This document shows positions 45,272-54,839 of a stretch of 64,000 bases of DNA, piece after piece. Within the stretch, counting starts at the first letter, position 1. Each line of letters starts with the position of its first letter. The translations under genes were made by a program, and so were the position numbers. The DNA lies in contig NZ_AP025509.1 in assembly GCF_024347615.1 (NCBI RefSeq), positions 1,364,001 to 1,428,000 on the forward strand, given 5' to 3'. The notes beneath the pieces are model-generated. The model was given only the letters and a program-made list of their open reading frames with translations. It made no database searches and was not told the origin of the DNA. The stretch is from Vibrio splendidus (GTDB lineage: Bacteria > Pseudomonadota > Gammaproteobacteria > Enterobacterales > Vibrionaceae).

Positions 45272-46735
45272 TCAGGAGTTAATCAATACCAAAGAATCCA
45301 AAATCCCTTTGCCGCTGTGGATTCCGCCTTCATTTTCGCTAGCGGGTTTACTGCGAATCAAATAACCCGCGTAGCCGTCTAGCTCTGTTACTGGTTCACC
45401 TTTGAAGTAAGCGGTGAATAAACCCACTTCGCTGACTAAGTCTGTCACGAGCGTTTGTTGGGTATCACGCACTGCAATGGTCGGCACGTCACGTTCATGT
45501 GGATACAAGCGCTGCATCAATGCCCACGCGTCGTACTCTTCTGGTTTAAGCTGGCTCAGTTGTTCGCTGATGTCATCACCAAAAACACAATGACCACCGC
45601 CCTCGCCTTGGTTTTTTAACACCCACTCTTGCTTATCAGCTTGGATGTTAAACCATTCAATCGATTCACTGGTGATAGGCTTCATATCAGCCAGAACACT
45701 CTTGACCAGTTCGGCTTCTTCTAACGTTAAACCCCAACGTGCGTATTCAGATGCTGGCATCATGGTCAGCAGCATTTGCATGGTTTTACTGGTCGCTAAT
45801 TGCTGGCTGATGGTCGCGTTCATTGCGACATGGTGTTGTTCCATAAACAAGCGAGTCTGACTTAGCGTGTGGCAACACACCGATTCATTTAACTCTGGAG
45901 CCCAGTAATCTGAATACTGATAGCCGGCTCTTAGGTACACCACATCGACAGCGCCGACATCTTTCAGTAACAAGCGTTGATTATCACCTGATGAAAGCTG
46001 ACAGCTCAATTGTTCAAAGGTACGACGAACCGTACGTACACCCTGCTTTTGCAGTTCAATTTCGAGTAGGTGTTGATCGTAAACATTGTCTTCATTCTTT
46101 TGCACTACCATCAAGAATGTTGGCTTATCTGAATCATTAAAGTCAGCTCGCACTTTTCTTGCTGAAGTCGCAATACCATAAGCCAGTTGCTTTAAGCCTT
46201 GGTTTTCAGCAGGTGTCGCAGATTTATCTTCAAGCCAGCTCTGGTAAGTATCAGGCCATTGATTTTGCATGTAATCATGGAACTCTGTCGCTTTTTGCCC
46301 AAACGGAGCCATACCTGCAGCAATGCCATTAAACTCGATCACTTTCGCGCCATGTTGGCGATCATCCATGAAATCAGTGCGCATTAATAGCAATGGTTGA
46401 CGAGCTGGCTTAAAACACTCTTCAGTATTGCCATGTGCTTGTTGATGTAACTCCATCAAGCGGCCAAAAAACGGATCAGCTTTGGCCATATCACTCAGTG
46501 ATGACTGCAAGAAATCATGATCTTCGGAAACATTACTGATTAACTTGGTGATCAGCGGCGTTACCTTCAACAAGTGTTCATACACCTCGCGCTCCATAGT
46601 CATAGGTGCAATGCTGAACGGGCAATGTCTCGCGGTATTATCTGACTGGCGAAACGCAACACCGTGCATGATCGCCCACTCACACGCGTCTTTAATAATT
46701 TGTTGCGGAATCAATGACGTGAGCATTGGATTCAT
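45272..46735 (-). CDS. Eukaryotic-type glutathione synthetase
   Basis: 487 residues. It matches the eukaryotic (not GshB) glutathione synthetase: an ATP-grasp enzyme joining gamma-glutamylcysteine and glycine. Key segments: MRTDFMDDRQ and KVIEFNGIAAGMAPFG in the N-terminal half, YLRAGYQYSDYW, and the ATP-loop WVLKNQGEGGGHCVFG with the Gly triad. Near the C terminus are VSEVGLFTAYF, GYLIRSKPASENEGGIHSG and KGILDSL, matching ELGIFGVY and GHLLRTK of the eukaryotic enzyme. Bacterial holders of this type are limited to some gammaproteobacteria. No gshA is adjacent. Catalytic activity is inferred. Confidence 0.78.
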   Translation of the reverse strand: MNPMLTSLIPQQIIKDACEWAIMHGVAFRQSDNTARHCPFSIAPMTMEREVYEHLLKVTPLITKLISNVSEDHDFLQSSLSDMAKADPFFGRLMELHQQAHGNTEECFKPARQPLLLMRTDFMDDRQHGAKVIEFNGIAAGMAPFGQKATEFHDYMQNQWPDTYQSWLEDKSATPAENQGLKQLAYGIATSARKVRADFNDSDKPTFLMVVQKNEDNVYDQHLLEIELQKQGVRTVRRTFEQLSCQLSSGDNQRLLLKDVGAVDVVYLRAGYQYSDYWAPELNESVCCHTLSQTRLFMEQHHVAMNATISQQLATSKTMQMLLTMMPASEYARWGLTLEEAELVKSVLADMKPITSESIEWFNIQADKQEWVLKNQGEGGGHCVFGDDISEQLSQLKPEEYDAWALMQRLYPHERDVPTIAVRDTQQTLVTDLVSEVGLFTAYFKGEPVTELDGYAGYLIRSKPASENEGGIHSGKGILDSLVLINS

Positions 46736-46838
46736 TTTGGTCTCTCACTATTAACTGGGATTAAGCGCTCTACTAAGACGATGCCCATTCTAAAAAGACG
46801 AAAAACCTTTCACTTCTTTGAATACTTCAGTCAATGAC

Positions 46839-47786
46839 TCACATCTGAGTGTCTTGGGTCTTATTGACGATCAAATCACGCAACCATTTGTGGCTCGGTT
46901 CTGAATCAAAGTATTTATGCCACAATAGGAACAAACCTCCTGGTACCAAATCGACCGGAACAGGCTTCATCACCAACTCTCCGCTATCAATGTAATCGCG
47001 TACCGAGTTGTATGGATAACACATTAATAAGTCGCTCTGCTTGCACAGCTTGATGGCACTGGTGATATCTGAAACGTTAGCCGCCTTGTTGATCTCCAAT
47101 TGCTTAGAATTGAGCACTTCCATCAATAGCCAGTCACCCGCACCACCTGTCACCAACTGTATATGTCGATATTTCAAAAAGGTGTCGAGATTCCACTCCT
47201 CTTGCAAAGCAGGATGGTCATTACGCATCAAACACACCGAGTAATCCAAGCACAGCTCGACGTAGTCAAGTGCATCAGGAATACACTGCACGTGGGTAGA
47301 AGCGCGCTCATCTAGCTCAAAAATACCGATACCAAAATCCACTTCACGCTTTAATAATCGCTTGAAGCTGTCGCTGCTCCACGTTGAACTGTTAACGGTA
47401 ATGTGAGGCGCATCCGCGAGCGCAGTCGGCATAAAGTGCGGATAAATCGCCGTGTAGGCGGTTTCGACAAGGTCTATAGTGAAGGTACGCTCACTGTCTT
47501 TAGGGTCGAAAACTTCGGCAACGGTCAGCTTTTCGATTTGCAGTAGGATTTGATGGATCTTAGGCGCTAACGCGAGTGCTTTGGGTGTGGGGAATAGCCC
47601 TTTGGATTCTCGCTCAAATAGCGGGTCATCAAACAAAGCTCTCAGCTTAGTGAGCTGTTTACTTACCGCAGACTGGCTCAAAAAGAGTCGCTCTGCTGTT
47701 TTACTCACACTTCGTTCTTCAATAAGAACGTGTAGGCAAAGCAGCAAATTCATGTCGCATTTAAGTAAGCTTTTAACATCTACCAT
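46839..47786 (-). CDS. LysR-family regulator, divergent from adenosine deaminase
   Basis: 315 residues. HTH NLLLCLHVLIEERSVSKTAE and RLFLSQSAVSKQLTKLRALF (residues 13-52), then an effector-binding domain. The gene is divergent from add at 47907 (120 bp gap), so regulation of that gene is likely but not shown. The sequence resembles the regulator subgroup whose members have the HTH at residue 12 and a PBP-type domain; no ligand can be named. Confidence 0.83.
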   Translation of the reverse strand: MVDVKSLLKCDMNLLLCLHVLIEERSVSKTAERLFLSQSAVSKQLTKLRALFDDPLFERESKGLFPTPKALALAPKIHQILLQIEKLTVAEVFDPKDSERTFTIDLVETAYTAIYPHFMPTALADAPHITVNSSTWSSDSFKRLLKREVDFGIGIFELDERASTHVQCIPDALDYVELCLDYSVCLMRNDHPALQEEWNLDTFLKYRHIQLVTGGAGDWLLMEVLNSKQLEINKAANVSDITSAIKLCKQSDLLMCYPYNSVRDYIDSGELVMKPVPVDLVPGGLFLLWHKYFDSEPSHKWLRDLIVNKTQDTQM

Positions 47787-47906
47787 GATATTCCCTAAAT
47801 TCAGGTTAATGATGATTAATTGTCACTTTAAATCATATCATGGTCTTGGTAAATTTAGCGCATGTGAGTTAACACGCTCAAATAATAATAGAATTAAGGA
47901 ATACTC

Positions 47907-48905
47907 ATGGATTTTCTAGCACTACCAAAGATTGATTTACACTGCCACCTAGACGGAAGTGTTCGCCCAGATACGATTATTGACCTAGCAAAACAGTACA
48001 ATATCGAACTACCTGAAGATCGCGACGCGGTTGTTCAATCTCTAACGGTGCCAGAAGATTGTAAAAACCTAGATGAGTATCTGGCTTGTTTCAGCCTGCC
48101 ACTACAAGTAATGCAGACTGAAGAAGCGATTGAGCGTATCTCTTTCGAGCTTTACGAAGACGCTGCACTAGAAAACGTTAAGTACCTAGAAGTTCGTTTC
48201 GCACCAATCCTGCACGTAAACAAGGGCTTGTCTCTTGATACGATCATTGCAAGTGCAGTAAAAGGCATGAAGCGTGCAGAAGAGAAATACGACATAAAGG
48301 GCAACTACATTATGTCTGTACTTCGTATGTTCCCGAAAGATTCGATCAAAGACGTGATCGACGCAGGCCAACCTTACCTAGGTAAAGGCGTGGTTGCGTT
48401 TGATATCGCTGGCGGTGAAAAGCCGGGCTTCTGCGCTGAATTCCCTGAGTACACACAATACGCACTTGAAAAAGGCTACCGCATTACAGTTCATGCTGGT
48501 GAACAATGGCACGGTCAAAACGTTTACGATGCAGTAACACTGCTTGACGCTGAGCGTATCGGCCACGGTGTTCACATCCAAGGTAACGAAGACGCGTACA
48601 ACATCGTTAAAGAGAAGCAGGTTGCGCTTGAGACTTGCCCAACAAGTAACGTGCAAACTAAGTGTATTCACAAATTCAGCGACCACCCAATTGCTGAATT
48701 CAAGAAAGACGGCATCGTTGTTACTATCAACACAGACAACCGTACTGTGTCGAACACAACCATGACTAACGAAGTGAAGCGTGTGTGTGAAACGTTCGGT
48801 CTAACACAAGAAGACTACGCAGAGATCTACAAATACTCTGTGGGGAGCGCTTTTGCTTCAGACGAAGTGAAACAACACCTAATGGGTTTCGTTGAGCAAA
48901 TCTAA
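47907..48905 (+). CDS. add: Adenosine deaminase
   Basis: 332 residues. Deaminates adenosine to inosine in purine salvage. Signatures: [18 protein letters not shown] (metal-binding HxH), [18 protein letters not shown] with the third His, RIGHGVHIQ (catalytic His) and [15 protein letters not shown] with the metal/catalytic Asp. Length fits the Add family. The ATG follows AAGGAA. A terminator is at 48977. It is divergent from the LysR gene. Confidence 0.93.
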   Translation: MDFLALPKIDLHCHLDGSVRPDTIIDLAKQYNIELPEDRDAVVQSLTVPEDCKNLDEYLACFSLPLQVMQTEEAIERISFELYEDAALENVKYLEVRFAPILHVNKGLSLDTIIASAVKGMKRAEEKYDIKGNYIMSVLRMFPKDSIKDVIDAGQPYLGKGVVAFDIAGGEKPGFCAEFPEYTQYALEKGYRITVHAGEQWHGQNVYDAVTLLDAERIGHGVHIQGNEDAYNIVKEKQVALETCPTSNVQTKCIHKFSDHPIAEFKKDGIVVTINTDNRTVSNTTMTNEVKRVCETFGLTQEDYAEIYKYSVGSAFASDEVKQHLMGFVEQI

Positions 48906-48976
48906 TTTGGCAAAGCGCGCCTTTTGCTGAAATAACAGGGCTCACTTAGCATTAGTGCTTAAAGCACAAAACAGGA

Positions 48977-49007
48977 AGAGAAAGGCTGAGGCTTTTCTCT
49001 TTTTTTA
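48977..49007 (+). terminator. Terminator of add
   Basis: AGAGAAAGGC and GCTTTTCTCT form an imperfect stem with loop TGAG, followed by seven Ts and ATG. About 75 bp after the add stop. Confidence 0.75.
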
Positions 49008-49058
49008 TGTTCAATTATCCGTATTCTAGTACCCATGTTGACTAGTGAGGTGCAAGCG

Positions 49059-49631
49059 ATGAAAACGAAAACAGAACTCGAGAAAATGCTGTCCGGCGAG
49101 ATTTTTGATGGCGCAGACCATGAGATAGACCACATGCGCACTCACGCCAGCAAGGCGCTATCAGACTTGAATCAATGTTCAGACGATACTCAGCTACCAA
49201 GTCTTCAGGCTAATCTGTTTGGTAAAGTAGGAAGCAGCGTTGTCCGTCCCCCTTTTCATTGTGAGTTTGGCAAAACCATAGAGATTGGCGACGACACCTT
49301 CATTAATATGAACGCAGTAATGCTAGATGGTGCAAACATCAAGATCGGTAACAATGTTTTAATTGGACCAAGTGCCCAATTCTATACGCCATCACACTCC
49401 CTTGATTATCGTAGCCGCCGTAAATGGGAAACCTTCTGTTTACCAATAACAATCGAAGATGATGTGTGGGTTGGCGGTAACTCGGTCATCAACCAAGGCG
49501 TAACGATTGGCGCTCGCTCTGTTATCGCAGCAAACTCAGTGGTTAACAGTGATGTACCACCAGACTGCTTATACGGTGGCACGCCAGCCAAGTTAATTCG
49601 GCATTTGAATACTGAGCAACAAAGCAACTAG
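49059..49631 (+). CDS. Maltose/galactoside O-acetyltransferase-like protein
   Basis: 190 residues, left-handed beta-helix acetyltransferase. N-terminal helix EKMLSGEIFDGADHEI (Mac domain), hexapeptide-repeat region with NMNAVMLDGANIKIGNNVLI, GPSAQFYTPSHSLDY with the catalytic His, and DVWVGGNSVINQGVTIGARS. It transfers acetyl from acetyl-CoA to a sugar hydroxyl. ATG 49059 (GAGGTG upstream) is used; a longer GTG/ATG start at 49035 is less likely. Confidence 0.88.
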   Translation: MKTKTELEKMLSGEIFDGADHEIDHMRTHASKALSDLNQCSDDTQLPSLQANLFGKVGSSVVRPPFHCEFGKTIEIGDDTFINMNAVMLDGANIKIGNNVLIGPSAQFYTPSHSLDYRSRRKWETFCLPITIEDDVWVGGNSVINQGVTIGARSVIAANSVVNSDVPPDCLYGGTPAKLIRHLNTEQQSN

Positions 49632-49645
49632 TTCAGAAGCAATCT

Positions 49646-49683
49646 AAGAAAGGCCATGTTTATCACTCAACATGGCCTTTCTT
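49646..49683. terminator. Bidirectional terminator overlapping the AraC gene end
   Basis: AAGAAAGGCCATGTT (49646-49660) and AACATGGCCTTTCTT (49669-49683) form a perfect 15-bp stem around an 8-base loop. The stop codon of the minus-strand AraC gene (49663-49665) lies in the loop, so the last codons are part of the terminator. Confidence 0.85.
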
Positions 49684-50598
49684 CCATTGATAAGGTGTAA
49701 TCCCATTTACTCGCTTAAACGCTCTTATAAATTGTGAGGCATCTGCGTATCCCAAGTGAAGTGCAATATCTGAGATCGAATAATCTTGCTCAGTCATAAC
49801 GCGCTTGGCGAATTCAAAAGACAGAGCCTCTTTGATGGTTCGAAAAGTCGTCCCCTCTTCACTAAGCGCCCTTTGGATTGTGCGCTTACCAATTCGGTTT
49901 ATCTGACCAAACATCACCAAATCTACGTCTACTCGACCGATATAAGGAAGCAATGCTTGTGTCACCTTGTAGGTAGAAGTAGTAGCCGTTGATACCGCTT
50001 TGATTGAGCAATCTCGATCAATGGGGCTATACGAAATGCACGTCTCAGTTTGGCCTAAATACTGTGGCGTTTCCGTTTGTATTCTTAACTCACTTAACGC
50101 ATTCGCCGACACTGAAACTAAGTCGTAGCGAATTGGCTTATCAATATCAATCTGCTGAGATTTAAAATAAGCGTGGCTATAAACGATCAAAAACAGCTCG
50201 GCTTCAATACCATTGAGCGAGCTATTAGATACTAGAAATGAAAGCTTTAATGACTGTGAAGACGATTCGACTGACCATTGTTCAAACGGAAAAAGAGACA
50301 GAAAATCTTGAGCTGAAAGGTGGGGAAAATCGAGTTCGAGAGCAGCTCGTTGAGCACTGCCTAATAACGCAGAAACAAACACCTCAGATGGTAATGCCTT
50401 CCTCAAACCCTGTAAGAACTGAGTAAACACATTAAACGAGACATATTGAGCAACTGAAGTATCCATTGAGAATGGCATGCTCACTTGAACTGCGAGCGCT
50501 TCTATCGCGGCATGATATGGAACTAATGACTGATCTTCTCGCACGCACTGCTGAAAATGACTCACAACACTCTTCGCAATCAATGGTAATTCAAGCAT
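49663..50598 (-). CDS. AraC-family regulator
   Basis: 311 residues with a C-terminal pair of HTHs: LSEEGTTFRTIKEALSFEFA and then SISDIALHLGYADASQFIRA FKRVNGITPYQW (residues about 235-310, split). The N-terminal domain is of the arabinose-type/OruR-like kind without a recognisable ligand. It faces the acetyltransferase gene across a shared terminator and points away from the M19 gene, so no target is obvious; the adjacent divergent M19 dipeptidase-like gene (50926) is a candidate. Confidence 0.8.
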   Translation of the reverse strand: MLELPLIAKSVVSHFQQCVREDQSLVPYHAAIEALAVQVSMPFSMDTSVAQYVSFNVFTQFLQGLRKALPSEVFVSALLGSAQRAALELDFPHLSAQDFLSLFPFEQWSVESSSQSLKLSFLVSNSSLNGIEAELFLIVYSHAYFKSQQIDIDKPIRYDLVSVSANALSELRIQTETPQYLGQTETCISYSPIDRDCSIKAVSTATTSTYKVTQALLPYIGRVDVDLVMFGQINRIGKRTIQRALSEEGTTFRTIKEALSFEFAKRVMTEQDYSISDIALHLGYADASQFIRAFKRVNGITPYQWKKGHVE

Positions 50599-50925
50599 CA
50601 GTTCACAATTCCTTTGTCTTGTTCAAAACAGGTCAAATCCACAATTCAACTCAATATCAGCATCAATTTTTTCATCAATACCAGTCTAAGTTCAGTGGCA
50701 CAAAATGCACATTTTACTTTTCTAGCTTAGCTACTATTACCTCAAGTTAACAAGAGGCGCTTTAAGTTTTTAGCATTAAGGCGAAATCACAATTCAGGAC
50801 GTAACGCTTTGATTACAAAGTATGACAGGGTTATCAATTTAAATAACTCGACGATACCGTCAGGGTCTACTATTAAATCTAGGCATAAATATAAATGGAC
50901 TTAAGCCAGTAATTGAGAGGTTTTC
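50599..50925. other. Divergent intergenic region upstream of the M19 gene
   Basis: About 325 bp with no credible gene. It must hold the promoters of the AraC and M19 genes. No convincing operator palindrome was found by eye. Confidence 0.4.
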
Positions 50926-52170
50926 ATGTTTAAAAAGATAACGTTAGTAGCAGCAAGCATTGCAATGAGTGTTGGTGTTGCACAGGCAAGTGTTGAGAGT
51001 AAGACCTGGCCTGCATCAGACAAGGCTAAAACATTTGTCCAAGACACCATTGTCATTGGTATGCTCGCGAGCCCTTACGGTGCAGGTTGGCAGGACGAGC
51101 AACAACTGTTGGATTACTTCCAAGATGCTCGTGATGCAGGTATTACAGGGCATGAATACACCATTACCGCTGCTGACCACAACTTTGATGACTTCTTGTT
51201 TCACCATCATAAACACCGCTCTGCGATGGCAAAACAACCTGATAATTTCATCATCGCGCATTCCAATAATGACATTGAGAAAGCGCACACCGAAGGCAAA
51301 ACTGCCGTGCTTTGGAACAGTCAAACTGCCACTATCTTGGAAGAAGATGTGACAAAAATGGCGATTCTAAAAGACATGGGCTTAAAAAGCATGATCTTGG
51401 CGTATAACGACATTTTCAGAACAGGTTCAGGGCAATTAGCAGCATTTAACGGTAGAGATATAGGCTTAACACCTTGGGGAGAATCTGTTATTGATTCGAT
51501 GGTCGAGTATCAGGTCATTCTCGATCTCAGCCACACAGGCTCAAAAACAGCAAATGACGCGATGGAGTACATGGAAGAGAAGTATCCTGGAACCCCATTT
51601 GTTTACACTCACTCAGTGCCTGCAGGGCTTTATAAGAGTGAGCCAAATGCAACACCACAAGGTTGCTACCGTGCTATTCCTGACGATGAAGCGATACGCG
51701 CGGCTAAATCAGGCGGCTACGTTGCCCCAACCTTCACTGAATGGATGATGGATGGCGTTTGGCCTGAAGATATATCTCCTGTTCAAGCTGCTGATATGAT
51801 CGATTACTACGTGAAATTGATAGGCGTTGACCACGTAGGTATCGCAACTGATGATATGTTCTCTACCGCAATGGTTGTGGATTTCGCAACCAAAAACGCG
51901 AAAATGTACGACGATGGCGGCTACATGATTGAGGCGTTCAACAAAGGCGCTACCGGTAATGGTGAACTGTCGAAGATCCTAGCAGCGATTACTGATGAAC
52001 TGTGGAAACGCGGTTACAGCAACGATGATCTTGCTAAGATCTACGGCGGCAACAAGATGCGAGTGTACGCTCAAGTATCTGAAGGTGCTGACCCAGACGA
52101 GTTCCAAAAAGAGTATACAAAGCGTCTAAAAGTGCTCACCAAATTAAGAAATGAAAACTTAGCTATGTAG
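50926..52170 (+). CDS. Secreted M19 (membrane dipeptidase)-like protein, atypical metal site
   Basis: 414 residues with a Sec signal ([20 protein letters not shown], cleavage near residue 21). The M19 fold is supported by [18 protein letters not shown] (His198-equivalent), [11 protein letters not shown] (His219-equivalent), [12 protein letters not shown] and the C-terminal [20 protein letters not shown]. However, the N-terminal HxD metal motif (usually in DGHNDLP) is replaced by [13 protein letters not shown], and the bridging Glu region (usually GVEG) reads LWNSQTA. Expected dipeptidase chemistry is therefore doubtful; it may be a degenerate, altered-metal or binding protein. A terminator follows at 52199. 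Confidence 0.75.
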   Translation: MFKKITLVAASIAMSVGVAQASVESKTWPASDKAKTFVQDTIVIGMLASPYGAGWQDEQQLLDYFQDARDAGITGHEYTITAADHNFDDFLFHHHKHRSAMAKQPDNFIIAHSNNDIEKAHTEGKTAVLWNSQTATILEEDVTKMAILKDMGLKSMILAYNDIFRTGSGQLAAFNGRDIGLTPWGESVIDSMVEYQVILDLSHTGSKTANDAMEYMEEKYPGTPFVYTHSVPAGLYKSEPNATPQGCYRAIPDDEAIRAAKSGGYVAPTFTEWMMDGVWPEDISPVQAADMIDYYVKLIGVDHVGIATDDMFSTAMVVDFATKNAKMYDDGGYMIEAFNKGATGNGELSKILAAITDELWKRGYSNDDLAKIYGGNKMRVYAQVSEGADPDEFQKEYTKRLKVLTKLRNENLAM

Positions 52171-52198
52171 CTCGCTACTAACAAAGTTCAAACACTCG

Positions 52199-52227
52199 AA
52201 GCACGTCCTATTGGGCGTGCTTTTTTA
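52199..52227 (+). terminator. Terminator after the M19 gene
   Basis: AAGCACG and CGTGCTT form a stem around TCCTATTGGG, followed by TTTTTATT. About 30 bp after the stop. Confidence 0.8.
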
Positions 52228-52402
52228 TTATCTGCTTGCAGGTGACCTCGCCTTCTCGCTTATCTAGTCAAGAAAGAGAATGAAGTCACACCCCCAGAAG
52301 TAACCCTCGAATTCGCCCTCCAAAACACCCTATTTCCCATCATCTAATTGGCCTTCTATGTTAGAATTATCGACTAGTTCGGAATGCGCTGAGTATCTGA
52401 TT

Positions 52403-52412
52403 TAGTTAACTA
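52403..52412. promoter_or_regulatory. Possible GntR self-operator, TAGTTAACTA
   Basis: A perfect 10-bp palindrome 39 bp before the GntR start codon, in a region otherwise without clear features. It could be an autoregulatory site; the short length makes it weak evidence. Confidence 0.35.
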
Positions 52413-52450
52413 TAATTTAATCACCATGAGTGCTTTTTTAAGTTTTTAGA

Positions 52451-53158
52451 ATGAAAAAATATGAATTAGTTGTTCAAGATATTGTAAGCAAAATTTGCCA
52501 AAACAGTATCAGCCATAAGCTTCCTGCAGAACGAGAACTGTCTGAAATATATGGATTATCTCGTTTCACGATTCGTAAAGCACTAGCCAAGCTAGAGGCT
52601 ATTGGCATGGTGAAATCTAAGGTGGGTTCTGGTTACTTCGTCAACACTTCTCTCATTGGCACACCACTGGTGTACAACTCCATCACTGAAAACAGTTTTG
52701 AAGAGATCTCTTATAAAAAGCTCCAGCTAAATAAAGCGCTACCCGATAACCACGAACAGCAGATTTTTTCTTTAGACGACAATGACTACATTTGGAAAAT
52801 TAGACGTCTTCGATTGATTAACAACAAAGTAGTTCAGATTGAAGAAGCCAAGATCCCTGTCAGCGTCTTCCCAGAGATGAATGCCGAGATCATTGAAAGC
52901 TCAATCCAGAAACATGCGCTAGCGAAAGGCCTCCAGATCGATAGCTACTTAACGACGTATCAAGCGATCAATGTTTCTAAAGAAGATGCGGAGTTGCTCG
53001 GCTGCAAAAAAAATGCGGCGGCGATGAATATCACCAACCGAGGTTTCTTAGCATCGGGTGAACTGTTCATCGTCAGCGACATCATCGACATCAACTACCA
53101 ATGCACCTACCACACGCCTTTTAACAGTGAGAGCATGAGCTTCCGAGATAAGAAGTAA
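52451..53158 (+). CDS. GntR/HutC-family (UTRA) regulator
   Basis: 235 residues. N-terminal HTH KLPAERELSEIYGLSRFTIR and KALAKLEAIGMVKSKVGSGY (residues 20-59), followed by a UTRA ligand-binding domain (IWKIRRLRLINNKVVQIEEA, the block NITNRGFLASGEL). Such regulators usually control PTS or sugar-utilisation genes. Here it precedes the mannonate dehydratase-like and PTS cluster (53380-57981), so it is probably the local regulator, responding to the imported sugar or its phosphate (inference). The ATG has no strong RBS in view. Confidence 0.83.
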   Translation: MKKYELVVQDIVSKICQNSISHKLPAERELSEIYGLSRFTIRKALAKLEAIGMVKSKVGSGYFVNTSLIGTPLVYNSITENSFEEISYKKLQLNKALPDNHEQQIFSLDDNDYIWKIRRLRLINNKVVQIEEAKIPVSVFPEMNAEIIESSIQKHALAKGLQIDSYLTTYQAINVSKEDAELLGCKKNAAAMNITNRGFLASGELFIVSDIIDINYQCTYHTPFNSESMSFRDKK

Positions 53159-53334
53159 TAACTTATTTAGGTGCCCACCATTCTAGTTAATTTAAATAAC
53201 TAACCCAGTTAAGTATTTACAATCAAAAACCTATAAGTTAATAACTGTACTCAAATATTTATTAGTTATAATCTTGCTAACTAAAAATAACTTATAGACC
53301 TTTGATAAATTTAATTGAGTAATTAATACTAGTC

Positions 53335-53366
53335 AAAAAAATGGCCGCTATCTGCGGCCATTTTAA
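53335..53366. terminator. Bidirectional terminator between GntR and ManD-like genes
   Basis: AAAATGGCCGC (53338-53348) and GCGGCCATTTT (53354-53364) form a perfect 11-bp stem with loop TATCT, A-rich before and T-rich after. Confidence 0.8.
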
Positions 53367-53379
53367 TTAACTCGATGAG

Positions 53380-54579
53380 TTATGGAGTGTGAATCGCGCC
53401 ATCAGGAAGGCGACTTTGAGTCCACTCGTGGGGGCGATACATAACAGGGAACTCGGCTGCAACCTCTCGGTCGATTTCAACACCAATACCTGCGATTTCT
53501 GACGCGTATAAGTAGCCATTAATTGGCTCTGCAGCATTCGGGAATACCTTGTGTGTGTTCTCGTTGTATTCGACATGCTCTTGAATGGCGGCATTGTGTA
53601 AATGCACATTCAAATGCGTGTTTACCGCTGCACCAATTGGCGTCATATCTGGCGGGCAATGCCATGCAATACGAACACCGAAGTTCTGGCATAAGTGGCC
53701 TAGTTTCAGAGCTGGGGTAATACCACCAATCTGTGAAACATGACAACGAATGAAATCAATGCGGCGGTTAGCAATCAGTGATTTCCACTCTTCAGGGTTA
53801 TTAAATAACTCCCCTAAACCTAATGAAACTGAGCTTTGGCTACGAATATTATCCAACCATTCCGTTTGATTTGGCGGCAGAATATCTTCAATGAAGTAAG
53901 GCTTATATTGCTCGACTTCTTTGGCAAATTGTATCGCTTGATTCGGGAATAGGCGCTCATGAACATCATGAAGAATATGGAATTGGTTACCATATTTCTC
54001 TCTCAACGACTTAAACATCGTTAGAGTATTGTCCATGTACTGATCTTGGTCGTAGTACGAACCTTCAGTCGGGTTTTGAGTGGTATGCAAATCGGTTGGA
54101 ACACCGCCATAGAAACCAAGCTGACAACGAATGTGCTTGTAGCCTTTGTCTAGGAAAGACTCCACCAGCTCATAAATACCTTCCATCGTGTCGCTAGTCG
54201 CGTGTGTGTATACAGGAATAGCATCACGAGACTTACCACCAAATAACTGGTGTAACGGCATGCCCGCCAATTTAGCTTTGATATCCCACAGTGCCATATC
54301 AACACCGGAAATTGCATTATTGATAACAGGGCCATTTCGCCAATAAGCGTTGACCATCATCATTTGCCATAAGTCTTCAATATTATTGGCGTTTTTACCA
54401 ATAAGAATAGGTTTTAAATATTCATCGACCATTGTTTTTACAGCAAGCGGTCTTTGTTGGAATGTCGCACAACCAAACCCAGTCACGCCTTCATTCGTTT
54501 CAACTACCACGGTAATGAGATTGTGTCTGTCTGGCTTAGTAATAATACAATGGATATCAGATATAATAGTTTCTTTCAC
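53380..54579 (-). CDS. Enolase-superfamily mannonate dehydratase-like (RspA/ManD) protein
   Basis: 399 residues, mandelate racemase/muconate lactonising type. N-terminal capping domain, then a TIM barrel with metal ligands in [11 protein letters not shown] (Asp and, with it, the catalytic DVHER), [11 protein letters not shown] (Glu) and LGLGELFNN (Glu), plus [15 protein letters not shown] (catalytic His). These resemble ManD proteins, which dehydrate D-mannonate or D-gluconate to KDG, some with very low activity. The start is GTG 54579. It is on the minus strand and divergent from the PTS gene. Substrate is not assignable from sequence. Confidence 0.82.
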   Translation of the reverse strand: MKETIISDIHCIITKPDRHNLITVVVETNEGVTGFGCATFQQRPLAVKTMVDEYLKPILIGKNANNIEDLWQMMMVNAYWRNGPVINNAISGVDMALWDIKAKLAGMPLHQLFGGKSRDAIPVYTHATSDTMEGIYELVESFLDKGYKHIRCQLGFYGGVPTDLHTTQNPTEGSYYDQDQYMDNTLTMFKSLREKYGNQFHILHDVHERLFPNQAIQFAKEVEQYKPYFIEDILPPNQTEWLDNIRSQSSVSLGLGELFNNPEEWKSLIANRRIDFIRCHVSQIGGITPALKLGHLCQNFGVRIAWHCPPDMTPIGAAVNTHLNVHLHNAAIQEHVEYNENTHKVFPNAAEPINGYLYASEIAGIGVEIDREVAAEFPVMYRPHEWTQSRLPDGAIHTP

Positions 54580-54839
54580 AATTAAATAACCTAAACTTAA
54601 GTCAACTCCTATTATCTAACCGCTTTAAAAACCACATTTCAAGCGCTAATTTTTCGTAAAAATAATTGGTACGTTAAGAGTATTTTTTTGATAAACAAAA
54701 CATACCAATTGGCTAAAAACGGTGGAAAAATAATTTTTCGGATTTTAAGTGTGATTGAGATCTCTTTTTACTGCGTTGGATTTAAATTGATTGTCGTTAT
54801 GATTGCTCGAGTTAAATATATTCCAATAACAGGTGTAGT
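54580..54839. promoter_or_regulatory. Divergent promoter region, ManD-like and PTS genes
   Basis: About 260 bp, very AT-rich. It contains an inverted repeat of AATTGGTA (54664-54671) and TACCAATT (54703-54710), 31 bp apart, which resemble half-sites of the ATTGGTNNACCAAT operators in the glucuronate locus. This could indicate cross-control by that regulator. No other clear site was found. Confidence 0.5.

Noticed and set aside
53184..53284. Palindromes TAGTTA-N7-TAACTA and TTAGTTA-N9-TAACTAA as GntR operators
   Set aside because: They lie between two convergent gene ends, where no promoter is expected, the spacings differ, and the stretch is AT-rich enough for such repeats to arise by chance.
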